Shown in pieces: positions 51,250-60,298 of a stretch of DNA of 64,000 nucleotides. Both the position numbers and the translations under genes were made by a program. Every line of letters starts with the position of its first letter. Position 1 is the stretch's first letter. Source of the DNA: Halovenus carboxidivorans (GTDB lineage Archaea; Halobacteriota; Halobacteria; Halobacteriales; Haloarculaceae); the NCBI RefSeq assembly GCF_009831575.1, contig NZ_WUUT01000001.1, positions 269,344 to 333,343 on the forward strand, read 5' to 3'. Under the pieces are notes generated by a model that saw only the letters and a list, made by a program, of their open reading frames with translations, was not told the origin of the DNA and did no database searches.

Positions 51250-52206
51250 ATGACGAGTTTAGGCACGGCGCGTGCCGACCCGGGAGATGTAGACACCGGT
51301 ACACTCCCCGTCGGGGAGGGTCCCGACGGCAGCGAGGTCGCGTTACCGGTAGCAGTGATCAACGGCGCACGCGACGGCAAGACGCTCTATATCCAGGCCG
51401 CCAGCGACGGTGACGAACTCAACGGTGTCGGGGTCGTGCGCCGCGTCGTCCCGCAGATCGATCCGGCCGACCTGTCAGGCACTATTCTCGTCGTCGGGAT
51501 CGCGAACTACTTCGCCTTCCAGCACAACGAACACCGCAATCCCGTCGACGACACGAAACTCAACCGCACCTACCCCGGCAACGAGAACGGCACCTCGACC
51601 GAGCGCATCGCGGCCGCGACGTTCGACGCCGCGAGCCGCGCTGATCTCGTTCTCGACCTCCACCAGGGGTCGACCTCGCGGATGATCAACGAGGTCCGGG
51701 TTCGATGCGGCCGCCGCCACCGCCTGCACAAGGAGTGTCTCGAACTGGCGAAGGTGTTCGGCTGCGGGCACGTCCTCGACCAGAAAGGCCCCGAAGGCCA
51801 ACTCGCCCGCGCCGCTCCCGACGACGGCATCCCGACGGTCGATCCGGAGCTGGGCGGATCGGTCGGACTCGACGAACAGAGCGTCGAAAAAGGCGTCGAG
51901 GGCGTGTTCAACGTGCTCAAGTACTACGACTTCCTGCCGGGACAGGCCGACACACAGTCCCAGACGCGGGCGAGCGGTTTCGAGCAGTACGGCGCGCCGA
52001 CCGGCGGACTCGTCGACTTCCAGGCCGAACTCGGCGAGCGGGTGACCCGCAACCAGACGCTGTTCGAGGTCACCGACGTCTTCGGAGAGCGGAAGGCGAC
52101 CGTCTCGGCGGACTCAGGCGGTGTCTTCTGGCGGACCCGCCGACTCCCGCAGGTCGCAACCGGCGAGTACGTCTGCTCTGTCGGTACCGACATCGACACG
52201 TACTGA
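51250..52206 (+). CDS. Succinylglutamate desuccinylase/aspartoacylase family protein
   Basis: 318 residues of the M14-like AstE/aspartoacylase fold. In this family zinc is normally held by His and Glu in an HxxE motif and a later His. Here the first motif reads SDGDELNG, with Asp in place of the expected His; the Glu is kept, and the later His is in VLDLHQGSTS. Other family marks: NRTYPGNENGT with the substrate-binding Arg, and GVIDFQAELGE-type C-terminal beta domain (GGLVDFQAELGERVTR). It probably hydrolyses an amide or acts as a peptidase-like enzyme, unless the Asp alters zinc use. It is divergent from citrate synthase. Confidence 0.8.
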   Translation: MTSLGTARADPGDVDTGTLPVGEGPDGSEVALPVAVINGARDGKTLYIQAASDGDELNGVGVVRRVVPQIDPADLSGTILVVGIANYFAFQHNEHRNPVDDTKLNRTYPGNENGTSTERIAAATFDAASRADLVLDLHQGSTSRMINEVRVRCGRRHRLHKECLELAKVFGCGHVLDQKGPEGQLARAAPDDGIPTVDPELGGSVGLDEQSVEKGVEGVFNVLKYYDFLPGQADTQSQTRASGFEQYGAPTGGLVDFQAELGERVTRNQTLFEVTDVFGERKATVSADSGGVFWRTRRLPQVATGEYVCSVGTDIDTY

Positions 52207-52264
52207 GCCGACCTGCGGTCAACAGTCCCGTACGTATTTGTGGGATGGTGACATACCTGTGTGT

Positions 52265-52555
52265 ATGGCGGAACAGCCGGGCAACCCCGCCGCGCGCGAA
52301 CTCGGCTACTGCCCGTGCTGTGGCTATCTCACGCTCACCGAGTCCCAGCCTGGCTCCTACGAGGTCTGTCCGGTCTGTCACTGGATGGACGATCCGATCC
52401 AGTTCTCCGACGAGGAGTACGTCAGCGACACGAACCACGTGTCACTCGAGCGTGCGCGGAAGAATTTCGAGGAATTCGGAGCCGCAAGCAAGGGGGTCGT
52501 CGAGGATACACGCGAACCGGACGGTGAACCGCGAGACCCGAACTGGCCGTATTAG
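52265..52555 (+). CDS. CPCC-type cysteine-rich protein
   Basis: 96 residues. Two zinc knuckles: YCPCCGYLTL and VCPVCHWMDD, the pattern of the Cys-rich CPCC family (rubredoxin-like small fold). The following part (NHVSLERARKNFEEFG, GVVEDTREPDGEPRDPNWPY) is conserved in bacterial and archaeal members too. Function unknown; it may bind iron or zinc. The stop overlaps the convergent DUF5786 gene by 4 bases. Confidence 0.85.
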   Translation: MAEQPGNPAARELGYCPCCGYLTLTESQPGSYEVCPVCHWMDDPIQFSDEEYVSDTNHVSLERARKNFEEFGAASKGVVEDTREPDGEPRDPNWPY

Positions 52556-52740
52556 TCGTCCTCTTCGGCGTCGTCTTTGATCTCGCCGAGCTTGTCGAGG
52601 AGTTCGTCCTGTGAGGCGTCGGACTCGAAGGACACCTCGCCCTCGTGGGTGTGTTCGTGAACAGAGACACCGTCGTTCTCGTCGATATCTTCTGTGTGCC
52701 CGTCCTCTTGCTCGGATTCATCGTAGCTTCCAAAACCCAT
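52552..52740 (-). CDS. DUF5786-type small acidic protein
   Basis: 62 residues from ATG 52740: MGFGSYDESEQEDGHTEDID, then VHEHTHEGEVSFESDASQ, then a Leu-rich helical end LLDKLGEIKDDAEEDD. Very acidic. The family DUF5786 is a small haloarchaeal protein group by memory; function unknown. The longer frame up to 52839 is not used. Confidence 0.75.
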   Translation of the reverse strand: MGFGSYDESEQEDGHTEDIDENDGVSVHEHTHEGEVSFESDASQDELLDKLGEIKDDAEEDD

Positions 52741-52885
52741 ACACTCGACATTGCGGTGGCCCACTGAAAATCTCTCCGGTTTCTGCGATTCCGCCGCTCC
52801 CGACCGATTCCTGTGGGTCTTCTCACTTTTCGCCCCCACCCCCTGTCGTGTGGTCGCTTCTGTTCGTCGTTGCCGTGAGAATCGA

Positions 52886-54124
52886 CTACGGCTCGACGGA
52901 GACGGTCTCGCCGAGTTCCGGTGCCGTTGTCTCGAAGCCGTCCGCAGCGAGACGGTCGGCGTAGCCCGCGCAGTCGTCGCCGTGGTTGACGATGATCGGT
53001 GTCTCCTCGTACGCGTCCAGAAACGTCCGCAGCCCCTCTCGGTCCGCGTGCGCGGAGAAGTCGTACTGTTCGACCTGCGCGCTGACCGGCAACACGCGGC
53101 CGTCGAACTCCGCCCGGCCTCGCTCGACGAGTTCGCGGCCGGGGGTCCCCTCGACCTGATAGCCCGTCAGCGCAATCTTGTTCGTCGGATGCTGGCGGAT
53201 CCGCGGGATGTACGAGACCACCGGCCCCCCGCCGAGCATCCCGGCCGTCGTCAGAATCACCGTGTTCTTCTCCGTGAGCCGGTCCCGCTGGCCGTCCCTG
53301 CCGGTGACGAACCGCGCGTTCGAGACCGCCCGCCTGAGCGCCTCCGGGTCCCGGACGTAGTCGGGATACTGCCGGAGCGTCCGGCTGACGCCTTTTGCCA
53401 TCCCGTCGAGATAGCAGTCGATGTCGTTGTCGGCACAGATCAGCAGGATCTCCTGGGCGCGGCCGATTGCGAACACCGGCACGACGACCGTCCCACCCTG
53501 CCAGACCGTCGTCTGGACGCTCTCGACGAACCGCTCTTCGAGCGCCGCGCGGTCCGAGTGGCTCACGTCGTGATACGTGCTCTCGGTGATGACGGCGTCG
53601 ACGTCGGGACGGGCGGTCGTCGCCGAGACGAGTCGCTGGTCGTCGGTGTGAAAATCGCCGGTGTACAGCAGCCTCGTCTCCCCGTCGTCGACGAGTACGT
53701 GCGCGCTGCCGGGGATGTGTCCGGCGTTGAAGAAGGTCACTTCGTGGCCGGCCACCTCGAAGCTCTCGCGGTAGCCGTGGGTCTCCGAGACCTCCGTCAG
53801 CCGGCGGACGTGGGTCTCGGTGAACGGACACTGCGGCGTGTTGCCGTGTAGCTTCAGCGTGTCCTCGGCCAGACGGAGCGCGAGCGCCCGCGTCGGCGGC
53901 GTCCAGTGGACCGGCGGCCTGCTCGAACCGGTCAGCAGCGCCGGTACCGCGCCCGCGTGGTCGAGGTGGCCGTGGCTGACGACGACGGCCTCCGGATCGA
54001 CGTCACCGACCGGATACTGGGGCGGGTTCTCCGTCTTGATGCCGTAATCCAACAGCAGCGACTCGTTGACCAGCAGCGCACTCCGCCCGACTTCCCCTGC
54101 GCCACCCAGAAACTCGACCTCCAT
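52886..54124 (-). CDS. Metallo-beta-lactamase/beta-CASP RNA-processing nuclease
   Basis: 412 residues. Metallo-beta-lactamase core: VVVSHGHLDHAGAVPALL (HxHxDH), VTFFNAGHIPGSAHVLV (His), LLYTGDFHTDD (Asp), followed by the beta-CASP insertion (VFAIGRAQEIL, DGMAKGVSRTL, TTAGMLGGGPVVSYI) and final SAHADREGL and VNHGD. This is the CPSF73/RNase J family: a zinc-dependent RNA endo- or exonuclease for mRNA ends. There is no KH domain, unlike aCPSF1. It begins 2 bases after the stop of the upstream epimerase gene on the same strand. Confidence 0.9.
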   Translation of the reverse strand: MEVEFLGGAGEVGRSALLVNESLLLDYGIKTENPPQYPVGDVDPEAVVVSHGHLDHAGAVPALLTGSSRPPVHWTPPTRALALRLAEDTLKLHGNTPQCPFTETHVRRLTEVSETHGYRESFEVAGHEVTFFNAGHIPGSAHVLVDDGETRLLYTGDFHTDDQRLVSATTARPDVDAVITESTYHDVSHSDRAALEERFVESVQTTVWQGGTVVVPVFAIGRAQEILLICADNDIDCYLDGMAKGVSRTLRQYPDYVRDPEALRRAVSNARFVTGRDGQRDRLTEKNTVILTTAGMLGGGPVVSYIPRIRQHPTNKIALTGYQVEGTPGRELVERGRAEFDGRVLPVSAQVEQYDFSAHADREGLRTFLDAYEETPIIVNHGDDCAGYADRLAADGFETTAPELGETVSVEP

Positions 54125-54126
54125 CG

Positions 54127-55113
54127 TCAGGAGGACAACACGAGCGGTTCGTACCACTCCCGGTTCGCGCGGTACCACTCGACGAACTCCTCGACGCCCT
54201 CGCGAATCGTGTGCGTCGGCTCGTAATCGAGCAGTTCGGCGGCCTTCTCGGTCCCCGCGTGGGTGTGTTCGGCGTCGGCGTCGTGGCGCTCGGCGAACTC
54301 CAGTTCCAAGTCCGGGGCGAGCATATCTCGGATCTCCTCGGCCAGCACGCGAATCTCGATGTTGTCCGTGCTGCCGATGTTGACCGCCTCGCCATCTGCG
54401 GCGTCTTCGCGTAGCAGTCGCTTGTTCGCGGTTACTACGTCCTCGATGAAGGTGAAGTCCCGCGTCTGCGTGCCGTCGCCGTAGATGACCGGCGGCTCGC
54501 CGTTGAGACAGCGCGAGACGAAATTCGAGATGGCCATGTTCGGCCGCATCCGCGGCCCGTAGACCGTAAAGTACCGGAGCGCGACGGTGTTGATGTCGTA
54601 GACTTCGTTGTACGCGCAGGCGTACCGCTCTGCGGCCAGTTTCGAGGCCCCGTACGGGCTGACCGGCGTCGTCGGGTGGTCCTCGTCGTAGGGGAGGTAC
54701 TTCGGCTTGCCGTACACCGACGACGAGGAGGCGTAGACGACTCGCTCGACGTCCGCCGCGCGGGCGGCGTCGAGGATGTTCAGCGTCCCGTCGACGTTCA
54801 CGTCGTCGTACTTCCGCGGGTTCTCGACGCTCGGCCGCACGCCGGCCTGTGCCGCCTGGTGGTAGATCATCTCGGCGCCCGAGACCGTCTCGGTCACGGT
54901 CTCCTCGTCGCGGACATCGCCGTCGATAAACTCGTAGCTACCGTCGCCGCTCTCTGCTCGCTCGCGACAGCGCTCGATGGTGTGCTCCTTGATCCCGATG
55001 TCGTAGAAGGGGTCGAGGTTGTCGAGCACCCGAACGTCGTGCCCGTCGGCGACGAACTGCTCGGCGAGATGACCGCCGATAAAGCCCGCGCCGCCGGTGA
55101 CGAGAATCTCCAT
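54127..55113 (-). CDS. NAD-dependent sugar-nucleotide epimerase/dehydratase
   Basis: 328 residues, extended SDR fold. Signs: MEILVTGGAGFIGGHLAEQF, NLDPFYD, DGDVRDEE, YASSSSVYG, SPYGASKLAAERY (catalytic YxxxK), ALRYFTVYGPRMRPNM, RDFTFIEDVV and EFVEWYR-like end. It resembles UDP-glucose 4-epimerases and nucleotide-sugar dehydratases for cell-surface glycans or S-layer glycosylation. The exact substrate is unclear. Followed by the beta-CASP nuclease, which begins 2 bases later; the link looks like packing rather than function. Confidence 0.9.
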   Translation of the reverse strand: MEILVTGGAGFIGGHLAEQFVADGHDVRVLDNLDPFYDIGIKEHTIERCRERAESGDGSYEFIDGDVRDEETVTETVSGAEMIYHQAAQAGVRPSVENPRKYDDVNVDGTLNILDAARAADVERVVYASSSSVYGKPKYLPYDEDHPTTPVSPYGASKLAAERYACAYNEVYDINTVALRYFTVYGPRMRPNMAISNFVSRCLNGEPPVIYGDGTQTRDFTFIEDVVTANKRLLREDAADGEAVNIGSTDNIEIRVLAEEIRDMLAPDLELEFAERHDADAEHTHAGTEKAAELLDYEPTHTIREGVEEFVEWYRANREWYEPLVLSS

Positions 55114-55198
55114 ACCTCACCCTCTCCCGGAACGACAAAAAACGCCCCGGATTCGTCTCTCCCACAGTATTATTCTCGCTGCTTCCCAACGTTTCGCC

Positions 55199-56596
55199 GT
55201 GTCAGATAACGCCTTCATGCCGGGCTTTCGCTCGCTCGATACCGAACTCACCGGGCACGACCTCCCGGTCGAGGGGGAACTACCGGGGTGGCTCTCCGGG
55301 ACGCTGCTGCGCAACGGGCCGGGGAAGTTCGACGGCGGCGAGAGCCGACTGCGGCACTGGTTCGACGGCCTCGCGATGATCCGCAAGTACGAGTTCGACG
55401 ACGGCGCTGTCACGTACTCGAACCGGTTTCTCCGGACCGACGCCTACGACGACGCGACGGCGGGCCGTCCGACCGGACAGTTCGCCACCGACAGACGCGG
55501 CCTCGGGAAACTGTTGGGGTGGCTCAAACGCCTCGGCCCGCCCGAACCGACAGACAACGCGAACGTCCACGTCGCCCGCCTCGACGGCGAGTACGTCGCA
55601 CAGACGGAGGTTCCGCGCTGGGTCCGGTTCACCGACGACCTCGATACGGCGGGGTCGTTCGAGTTCGCGGACGACCTCGACATGGACATGATAACCGCCC
55701 ATCTGGTCGCCGATCCCGCGGGCGGCCACGTCGGACACGGTCTCTCTTTCGGCCGCACACACGAGTACACCTTCTTCGAGATTCCGCCCGACTCCCGCAG
55801 GCGCGAGGAGATCACCTCGATTCGGACGGACTCCCCCGCGTACATCCACAGTATCGGCGTCAGCGAGGAGCACTTGGTACTGGTCGAGACGCCGCTGCGG
55901 ATCAACATCCTCCGCGCGCTCTCGCCGTTCACCGAGGGGTTTTTCGAGTTGCTGGAGTGGGACGACGAGTTGGACACCCGATTCGTCGTCATCGACCGCG
56001 CGAGCGGCGAAACGGTCGCAAATCAATCCGTCGATCCGTTTTTCACCTTCCACACGATCAACGCATACGACGACGGCGACGGGGTCGTTCTCGACCTGGT
56101 GGCCTTCGAGGACGCGACCATCGTCGACGCGCTCGCGCTCGATACGCTCGCCGAGGAGGGCTTCGCCGCGGCGCCGCCCGGCCGACTGGTCCGCGTCCGA
56201 CTCGGCACCGACGGCTCGGTCTCGCGCCGACGGCTCTACGACGGCGGGATCGAACTCCCGACGGTGCGGGCGGACCGACAGACCCGGCCGTATCGCTACG
56301 TCTACGGCCAGTCGACCGACCGCGAGGGTGCGAACGGGCTGGTCAAAGTCGACACCGAACGCGAGACAGCGACGGAGTTCTGGCAGCGTGATCTCTACGT
56401 CGAGGAGCCGTGGATGGTCCCCCGGCCCGGCGGCGAGGCCGCCGACGACGGCGCGGTGCTCGCACCGGCGCTGGATGTCGAGGCCGAACGGTCGGTGCTG
56501 CTGGTGCTCGACGCGGCGACGCTCGAGGAACTTGCTCGTGCACCGGTTCCACACCACAACCCCTTCGGCTTTCACGGCCGCTTCTTCTCGGAGTGA
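55199..56596 (+). CDS. Carotenoid cleavage oxygenase family protein
   Basis: 465 residues from a GTG at 55199 (an ATG at 55217 is an alternative). A seven-bladed propeller with iron held by four His: the likely ones lie in DMITAHLVAD, SPAYIHSIGVS, FFTFHTINAYDDGDG and PFGFHGRFFSE. Other family marks are LRNGPGKFDGG and HWFDGLAMIRKYEF. Such enzymes cut carotenoids, for example to retinal, or lignin-like substrates. In haloarchaea retinal is needed for rhodopsins, but no rhodopsin gene is in this window. A TATA-like TATTATT lies about 30 bases before the GTG. Confidence 0.88.
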   Translation: MSDNAFMPGFRSLDTELTGHDLPVEGELPGWLSGTLLRNGPGKFDGGESRLRHWFDGLAMIRKYEFDDGAVTYSNRFLRTDAYDDATAGRPTGQFATDRRGLGKLLGWLKRLGPPEPTDNANVHVARLDGEYVAQTEVPRWVRFTDDLDTAGSFEFADDLDMDMITAHLVADPAGGHVGHGLSFGRTHEYTFFEIPPDSRRREEITSIRTDSPAYIHSIGVSEEHLVLVETPLRINILRALSPFTEGFFELLEWDDELDTRFVVIDRASGETVANQSVDPFFTFHTINAYDDGDGVVLDLVAFEDATIVDALALDTLAEEGFAAAPPGRLVRVRLGTDGSVSRRRLYDGGIELPTVRADRQTRPYRYVYGQSTDREGANGLVKVDTERETATEFWQRDLYVEEPWMVPRPGGEAADDGAVLAPALDVEAERSVLLVLDAATLEELARAPVPHHNPFGFHGRFFSE

Positions 56597-56775
56597 TGGA
56601 CGGGGACAGAATCGCGGTCGCGGTCTTTCTGCTCCTGTTGCTCGGCGGCTCCTTCCTCGCGGCGCTCGCAGCGCTGGATCCGTCGCTCCTGCCCGGTGCC
56701 GTCGCCGTCTACCTGCTCGTCGCCTCGCTTCTGTTTCTGCGAATCAGACGGGCCGCGTCGATCTGGGAGGAGTGA
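56596..56775 (+). CDS. Small membrane protein overlapping the oxygenase gene
   Basis: 59 residues. Start ATG shares its A with the oxygenase stop (TGATG overlap), so translation is coupled. Two hydrophobic helices: IAVAVFLLLLLGGSFLAALA and LLPGAVAVYLLVASLLFL, with a short positive tail (RIRRAASIW). Function unknown; it may anchor or assist the oxygenase at the membrane where carotenoids are found. Confidence 0.6.
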   Translation: MDGDRIAVAVFLLLLLGGSFLAALAALDPSLLPGAVAVYLLVASLLFLRIRRAASIWEE

Positions 56776-56814
56776 GGCCGAAACGCCGAAACGGTCCGGT
56801 CGCCAACTGTGGGT

Positions 56815-57135
56815 ATGCCGACCGTCTCCGTCGATGGCCGAGAGATCGAGTGCGAACGCGGTGCGAATCTCCGCGACGTGTTGTCTGCGGCCGGGGTGTC
56901 GGTGTACAACGGCGGCGCGACCTACCTGAACTGCCGGGGTCTCGGCAGTTGCGGCACCTGTGCGGTCGAGATCGACGGCGAGGTGACCGAGCCGACCGCT
57001 ATCGAGCGCGCCCGGCTCTCGATCCCACCGCACGACCCCGAAAGCGGCCTGCGACTCGCCTGCCAGACCACCGTCGAGGGCGACCTCACCGTGAGGAAAC
57101 ACGAGGGGTTCTGGGGACACCACACCGAGGAGTGA
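56815..57135 (+). CDS. 2Fe-2S ferredoxin-type protein
   Basis: 106 residues. Plant-type ferredoxin fold: ligands C-x5-C-x2-C in NCRGLGSCGTCAVEI and a fourth Cys in RLACQTTVEG. The body is MPTVSVDGREIECERG at the start and a His-rich tail (GFWGHHTEE). It transfers single electrons. It is 39 bases after the mini membrane protein and may be part of the same transcript as the oxygenase, although the oxygenase does not need electrons by its usual mechanism. Confidence 0.85.
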   Translation: MPTVSVDGREIECERGANLRDVLSAAGVSVYNGGATYLNCRGLGSCGTCAVEIDGEVTEPTAIERARLSIPPHDPESGLRLACQTTVEGDLTVRKHEGFWGHHTEE

Positions 57136-57193
57136 GCTCCTGTTCCGGCCGGAACCGCAACGGTGTTGACGCTGCTGGCCCGACCCCGAGGCA

Positions 57194-58360
57194 ATGAGAC
57201 CGTCGGACGAGACGCGTTTGACGCTGTGGGTGCTTCTCGCGTCGGCGACGCTGACCGTGATGGCCGGCGCGATTCTCGGTCCCGTCGTCCCGTCGATCCA
57301 GTCGAATCTCAGCGTCTCCGAGTCGCTGGCCGGACTCATCATCACGACCCACGGCGCGTTGATCGTCCTCGCGAGCCCCGTCGCCGGTGCGATCATCGAC
57401 CGAATCGGCCCCCGCCGACCGTACGTCTTCGGGCTATTGCTGTACGGCGTCGGCGGCGGTGCCGGACTGTTTATCGACTCGTTCATCCCGCTGCTTCTCT
57501 CCCGAGCGGTGCTCGGCGTCGGCGTGGCCTTCGTCTACACCGGACTGACTGTTCTCATCTACTCCATCTACGCGGGTCAGCGGATGGACCGCGCGCTCGG
57601 CCTGCGATCCAGCGCCAACAGCGTCGGCGCGGTCGTCTGGCCGCTTCTCGGTGGCGCCCTCGGCGCGCTGACCTGGCAAGCGCCCTTCGGCGTCTATCTG
57701 CTCGCCGTCCCGCTCGGCGTGCTCGCAGTCCTGACGGTCCCCGAACCCGCCCGTCCCGGCCGTGACGACGACTCCGACGACGGATCCGCCGTCCTCGCGG
57801 TCTTCCGACGGCGGCCCGCAGTGCTCTCGGTGTATCTGTTGTATTTCGGGACGAACGCCCTGCTGTACAGCATCGTCGTCTTCTACCCGCAGTTGTTGAA
57901 CGGGCTCGGTGTCACCTCCTCGGTCGGGATCAGCCTCTACCTCTCCGCGAACGGGTTGGCCGGCGGTCTCTCCGCGGCGGGCTACGACCGACTGGTCGCC
58001 CGGACGAGTCGGCGTCGACTCGTCGGGACGGCCTTCCTGCTCTGGACCGTCGGCTTCACCAGCGCGGCCGTCGCCACCTCGGCGTTGCTCGCTCTCCCCG
58101 GCGTGCTCGCGTTCGGACTCGGGCAAGGGCTGGTCTTCCCGTCTGCGTTCTCCTGGATCGAAGCACTCGCGCCGCCCGACAAACAGGGCCAACTTAGCTC
58201 CTATCTCGCGTCGGCGGGGTACACCGGGCAGTTCCTCTCGCCGGTGTTGTTCGGCCCGGTGGTTCCCGCCTTCGGCATCCGCGGCGTCTTCGGTGCGGCC
58301 GCGGTGGTTACGCTCGTGAGTGCGCTCGCGCTCGGAGTCGCGCTGTTCGGGCGTCGGTGA
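57194..58360 (+). CDS. MFS transporter
   Basis: 388 residues, twelve helices. The A-motif after helix 2 is partly conserved (GAIIDRIGPRRPYVFGL). A central charged loop (RPGRDDDSDDGSA) splits two six-helix halves. Like typical drug:H+ antiporters (12-helix), with GxLaD-type features. Substrate unknown. It is in line with the ferredoxin gene, 58 bases downstream of it. Confidence 0.85.
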   Translation: MRPSDETRLTLWVLLASATLTVMAGAILGPVVPSIQSNLSVSESLAGLIITTHGALIVLASPVAGAIIDRIGPRRPYVFGLLLYGVGGGAGLFIDSFIPLLLSRAVLGVGVAFVYTGLTVLIYSIYAGQRMDRALGLRSSANSVGAVVWPLLGGALGALTWQAPFGVYLLAVPLGVLAVLTVPEPARPGRDDDSDDGSAVLAVFRRRPAVLSVYLLYFGTNALLYSIVVFYPQLLNGLGVTSSVGISLYLSANGLAGGLSAAGYDRLVARTSRRRLVGTAFLLWTVGFTSAAVATSALLALPGVLAFGLGQGLVFPSAFSWIEALAPPDKQGQLSSYLASAGYTGQFLSPVLFGPVVPAFGIRGVFGAAAVVTLVSALALGVALFGRR

Positions 58361-58383
58361 CAGACGTTGGACTCGTCGTGAGT

Positions 58384-58413
58384 AATTTCCGCTGCAAGCC
58401 CCCGACCGCTCGA
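58384..58413. repeat. Intergenic direct repeat, copy 1
   Basis: First of two 30-base copies (start AATTTCCGCTG, end CCGACCGCTCGA) separated by a 42-base spacer. One base differs (C to A inside the copy). It is not a typical haloarchaeal CRISPR repeat and occurs only twice here. Confidence 0.6.
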
Positions 58414-58455
58414 CAATTATACTGACCGTCGATGGGTGCCGGGTTCACCGTGGTC

Positions 58456-58485
58456 AATTTCCGCTGAAAGCCCCCGACCGCTCGA
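58456..58485. repeat. Intergenic direct repeat, copy 2
   Basis: Second copy, same orientation as copy 1, one mismatch. Both lie in the 3' regions of converging genes, where repeats may influence termination. Confidence 0.6.
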
Positions 58486-58674
58486 TGGTTGCGACTCGCT
58501 GTGCGCCGTCGGTGCTCGCGTCGTCTCACTCGCCGACCGGTCGGCCCCTTTCGATCCACCCACCACAGCCACGCCCTCCCCAACCGACTCGCTCCTTCCG
58601 GTCGCTCGTCCCTCGCGCGCGCCTCTCGCGCACGCCTGACCGAAAATCTGCGGAGGCGTGGCTCTCACCGTCTC

Positions 58675-58683
58675 TAAAAATTT
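58675..58683 (-). terminator. T-rich terminator candidate of the thermosome gene
   Basis: The minus strand reads AAATTTTTA about 32 bases after the thermosome stop, embedded in GC-rich DNA. Short T-runs are known to end archaeal transcripts. Confidence 0.35.
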
Positions 58684-58714
58684 CGAGAACGGTCGGTGTG
58701 GACGACCGAAGTCG

Positions 58715-60298
58715 TCAGTTCGAGGCGATGACGTCGTCGATGCGGACGATCATCGTCGAGGCTTCGGTCGCGCTCTCGATGGCCTCGTGTTTGACAGCGG
58801 CGGGATCGAGGACGCCGTGGTCGATGGGGTCGGCGATGATCCCGGTCTGGCCCTCGCTGATGAGGCCGGCGGTCGCGCCGGAGTCGTGTTCGGCGCGCAG
58901 GTCGACGAGCGCGTCGATCGGGTCCATGCCCGTGTTCTCCGCGAGCGTGCGCGGCAGCACGTCGACGGCGTCGGCGTAGGCCTCGACGGCCAGCTGCTTG
59001 CGGCCCTCGATGCCGGCGGCCTCGTCACGGATGCGGTCGGCGATCTCGATCTCGATCGCGCCCGCACCGGCGACGACACCGCCGGCGTCGACCGCGGCCG
59101 TGACGACGTCGAGCGCGTCCGTCAGGCTGCGTTCGAGTTCGTCGACGACGTGGTCGGTCGAGCCGCGGGCGAAGACCGTGACGGCCTTGCTCGCCGCGCC
59201 GCCCTCGACGAAGATCAGTTCCTCCTCGCCGTACTTCTCGACGCTGACGTTCTCGGCGCTGCCGAGGTCCTCGTCCTCGATGGCGTCGACGGAGCCGACA
59301 CGGCTCGCGCCGGTCGCCGCGCGGATCGACTCGATGTCGTCGCTGTCGACGTCCTCGAAGACCAGCAGTCCGTGACCCACGAGGTCGGCGGTCAGCCGGT
59401 CGTCGATGTCGCCGTCGACGAAGACGACGTCGGCGTTCGTCGCGGCCAGCGCCTCGGCGTACTCCTGGAGCTGACCGGTCTCGGCCTCGATTGCGGCGTT
59501 GAGCTGGTCGACGTTGGAGACCTGGTACTCGGCGTCGACGTTGGCCTCCTTGATCTCGAGGTCGTCCTCGACGATCGCGATCTGTGCGTCCTCGACCGAA
59601 CGGGGCATCTCCTCGCTCAGTCGCTCCTCGTCGATGATGACTCCCTCGACGAGTTCGGTCGCGCTGGAGGTCGCACCGACCTGCGTGTGGACCGTGATCG
59701 CGGAGCGGTCGACGCCGTCCTCGGTGCTGACCTGGCTGACCGCGTCGACGACCGTCCGAGCGAGATCCTCGGCTGCGAGGTCGCCGGTCCCCTTCCCGGT
59801 CATGCTCGATGCGGCGACCTGCAGCAGTTGATCGTCGTCGGGGTCAGTCGCGATGACGGCGTCGTCGATGGTCGACTGGGCGATCTGGGCGGCCTCGTGG
59901 TAGCCCTCGACGATGGTCGTCGGATGGACGTCCTCCTCCAGCAGGCTCTCCGCCTGCGAGAGCAGTTCACCCGCGAGAATCGACGCCGTCGTCGTCCCGT
60001 CGCCGACCTCCTCTTCCTGGGTCTCGGCGACCTCGACGAGCATCTGCGCGGCGGGATGCTCGATGTCCATCTCGTCGAGGATGGTCGCACCGTCGTTGGT
60101 GATGACGACGTCCCCGTCGTCGGAGACGAGCATCTTGTCCATGCCGCGCGGACCGAGCGTGGTCCGTACGGACTCGCTCACTGCCTTTCCGGCGGAAATA
60201 TTCGACGACTGGGCGTCGTCTCCCCGCGTGCGCTCTGTGTCCTCACTGAGAATAAACATAGGCTGTCCACCCATGCGTCGCTGGCCAGACTGTGACAT
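58715..60298 (-). CDS. Thermosome (group II chaperonin) subunit
   Basis: 527 residues. Group II chaperonin motifs: [31 protein letters not shown] (phosphate loop), [33 protein letters not shown] (catalytic Asp) and [15 protein letters not shown]. The complex folds proteins in an ATP-driven cage with built-in lid. The C terminus stops at [11 protein letters not shown], without the Gly/Met-rich or acidic tail that other haloarchaeal subunits often carry, resembling a CCT3-type minor subunit. A TATA box lies about 40 bases before the ATG. Confidence 0.95.
   Translation of the reverse strand: MSQSGQRRMGGQPMFILSEDTERTRGDDAQSSNISAGKAVSESVRTTLGPRGMDKMLVSDDGDVVITNDGATILDEMDIEHPAAQMLVEVAETQEEEVGDGTTTASILAGELLSQAESLLEEDVHPTTIVEGYHEAAQIAQSTIDDAVIATDPDDDQLLQVAASSMTGKGTGDLAAEDLARTVVDAVSQVSTEDGVDRSAITVHTQVGATSSATELVEGVIIDEERLSEEMPRSVEDAQIAIVEDDLEIKEANVDAEYQVSNVDQLNAAIEAETGQLQEYAEALAATNADVVFVDGDIDDRLTADLVGHGLLVFEDVDSDDIESIRAATGASRVGSVDAIEDEDLGSAENVSVEKYGEEELIFVEGGAASKAVTVFARGSTDHVVDELERSLTDALDVVTAAVDAGGVVAGAGAIEIEIADRIRDEAAGIEGRKQLAVEAYADAVDVLPRTLAENTGMDPIDALVDLRAEHDSGATAGLISEGQTGIIADPIDHGVLDPAAVKHEAIESATEASTMIVRIDDVIASN

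Larger units (their letters stand above)
58361..58714. other. Region between convergent genes with two short direct repeats
   Basis: 354 bases between the convergent MFS and thermosome genes, with no credible coding sequence. It contains a 30-base element at 58384-58413 and again at 58456-58485, with one mismatch. The region after that (58500-58670) is GC-rich and has no clear gene. Confidence 0.55.

Noticed and set aside
58384..58485. Possible CRISPR array (30-base repeats)
   Set aside because: Only two copies, with a 42-base spacer and mismatch, no third repeat, no cas genes, and no resemblance to haloarchaeal CRISPR repeats I know.
58658..60295. 545-codon open frame on the plus strand across the thermosome gene
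   Set aside because: The minus strand encodes an unmistakable thermosome. The plus frame has no family motifs.
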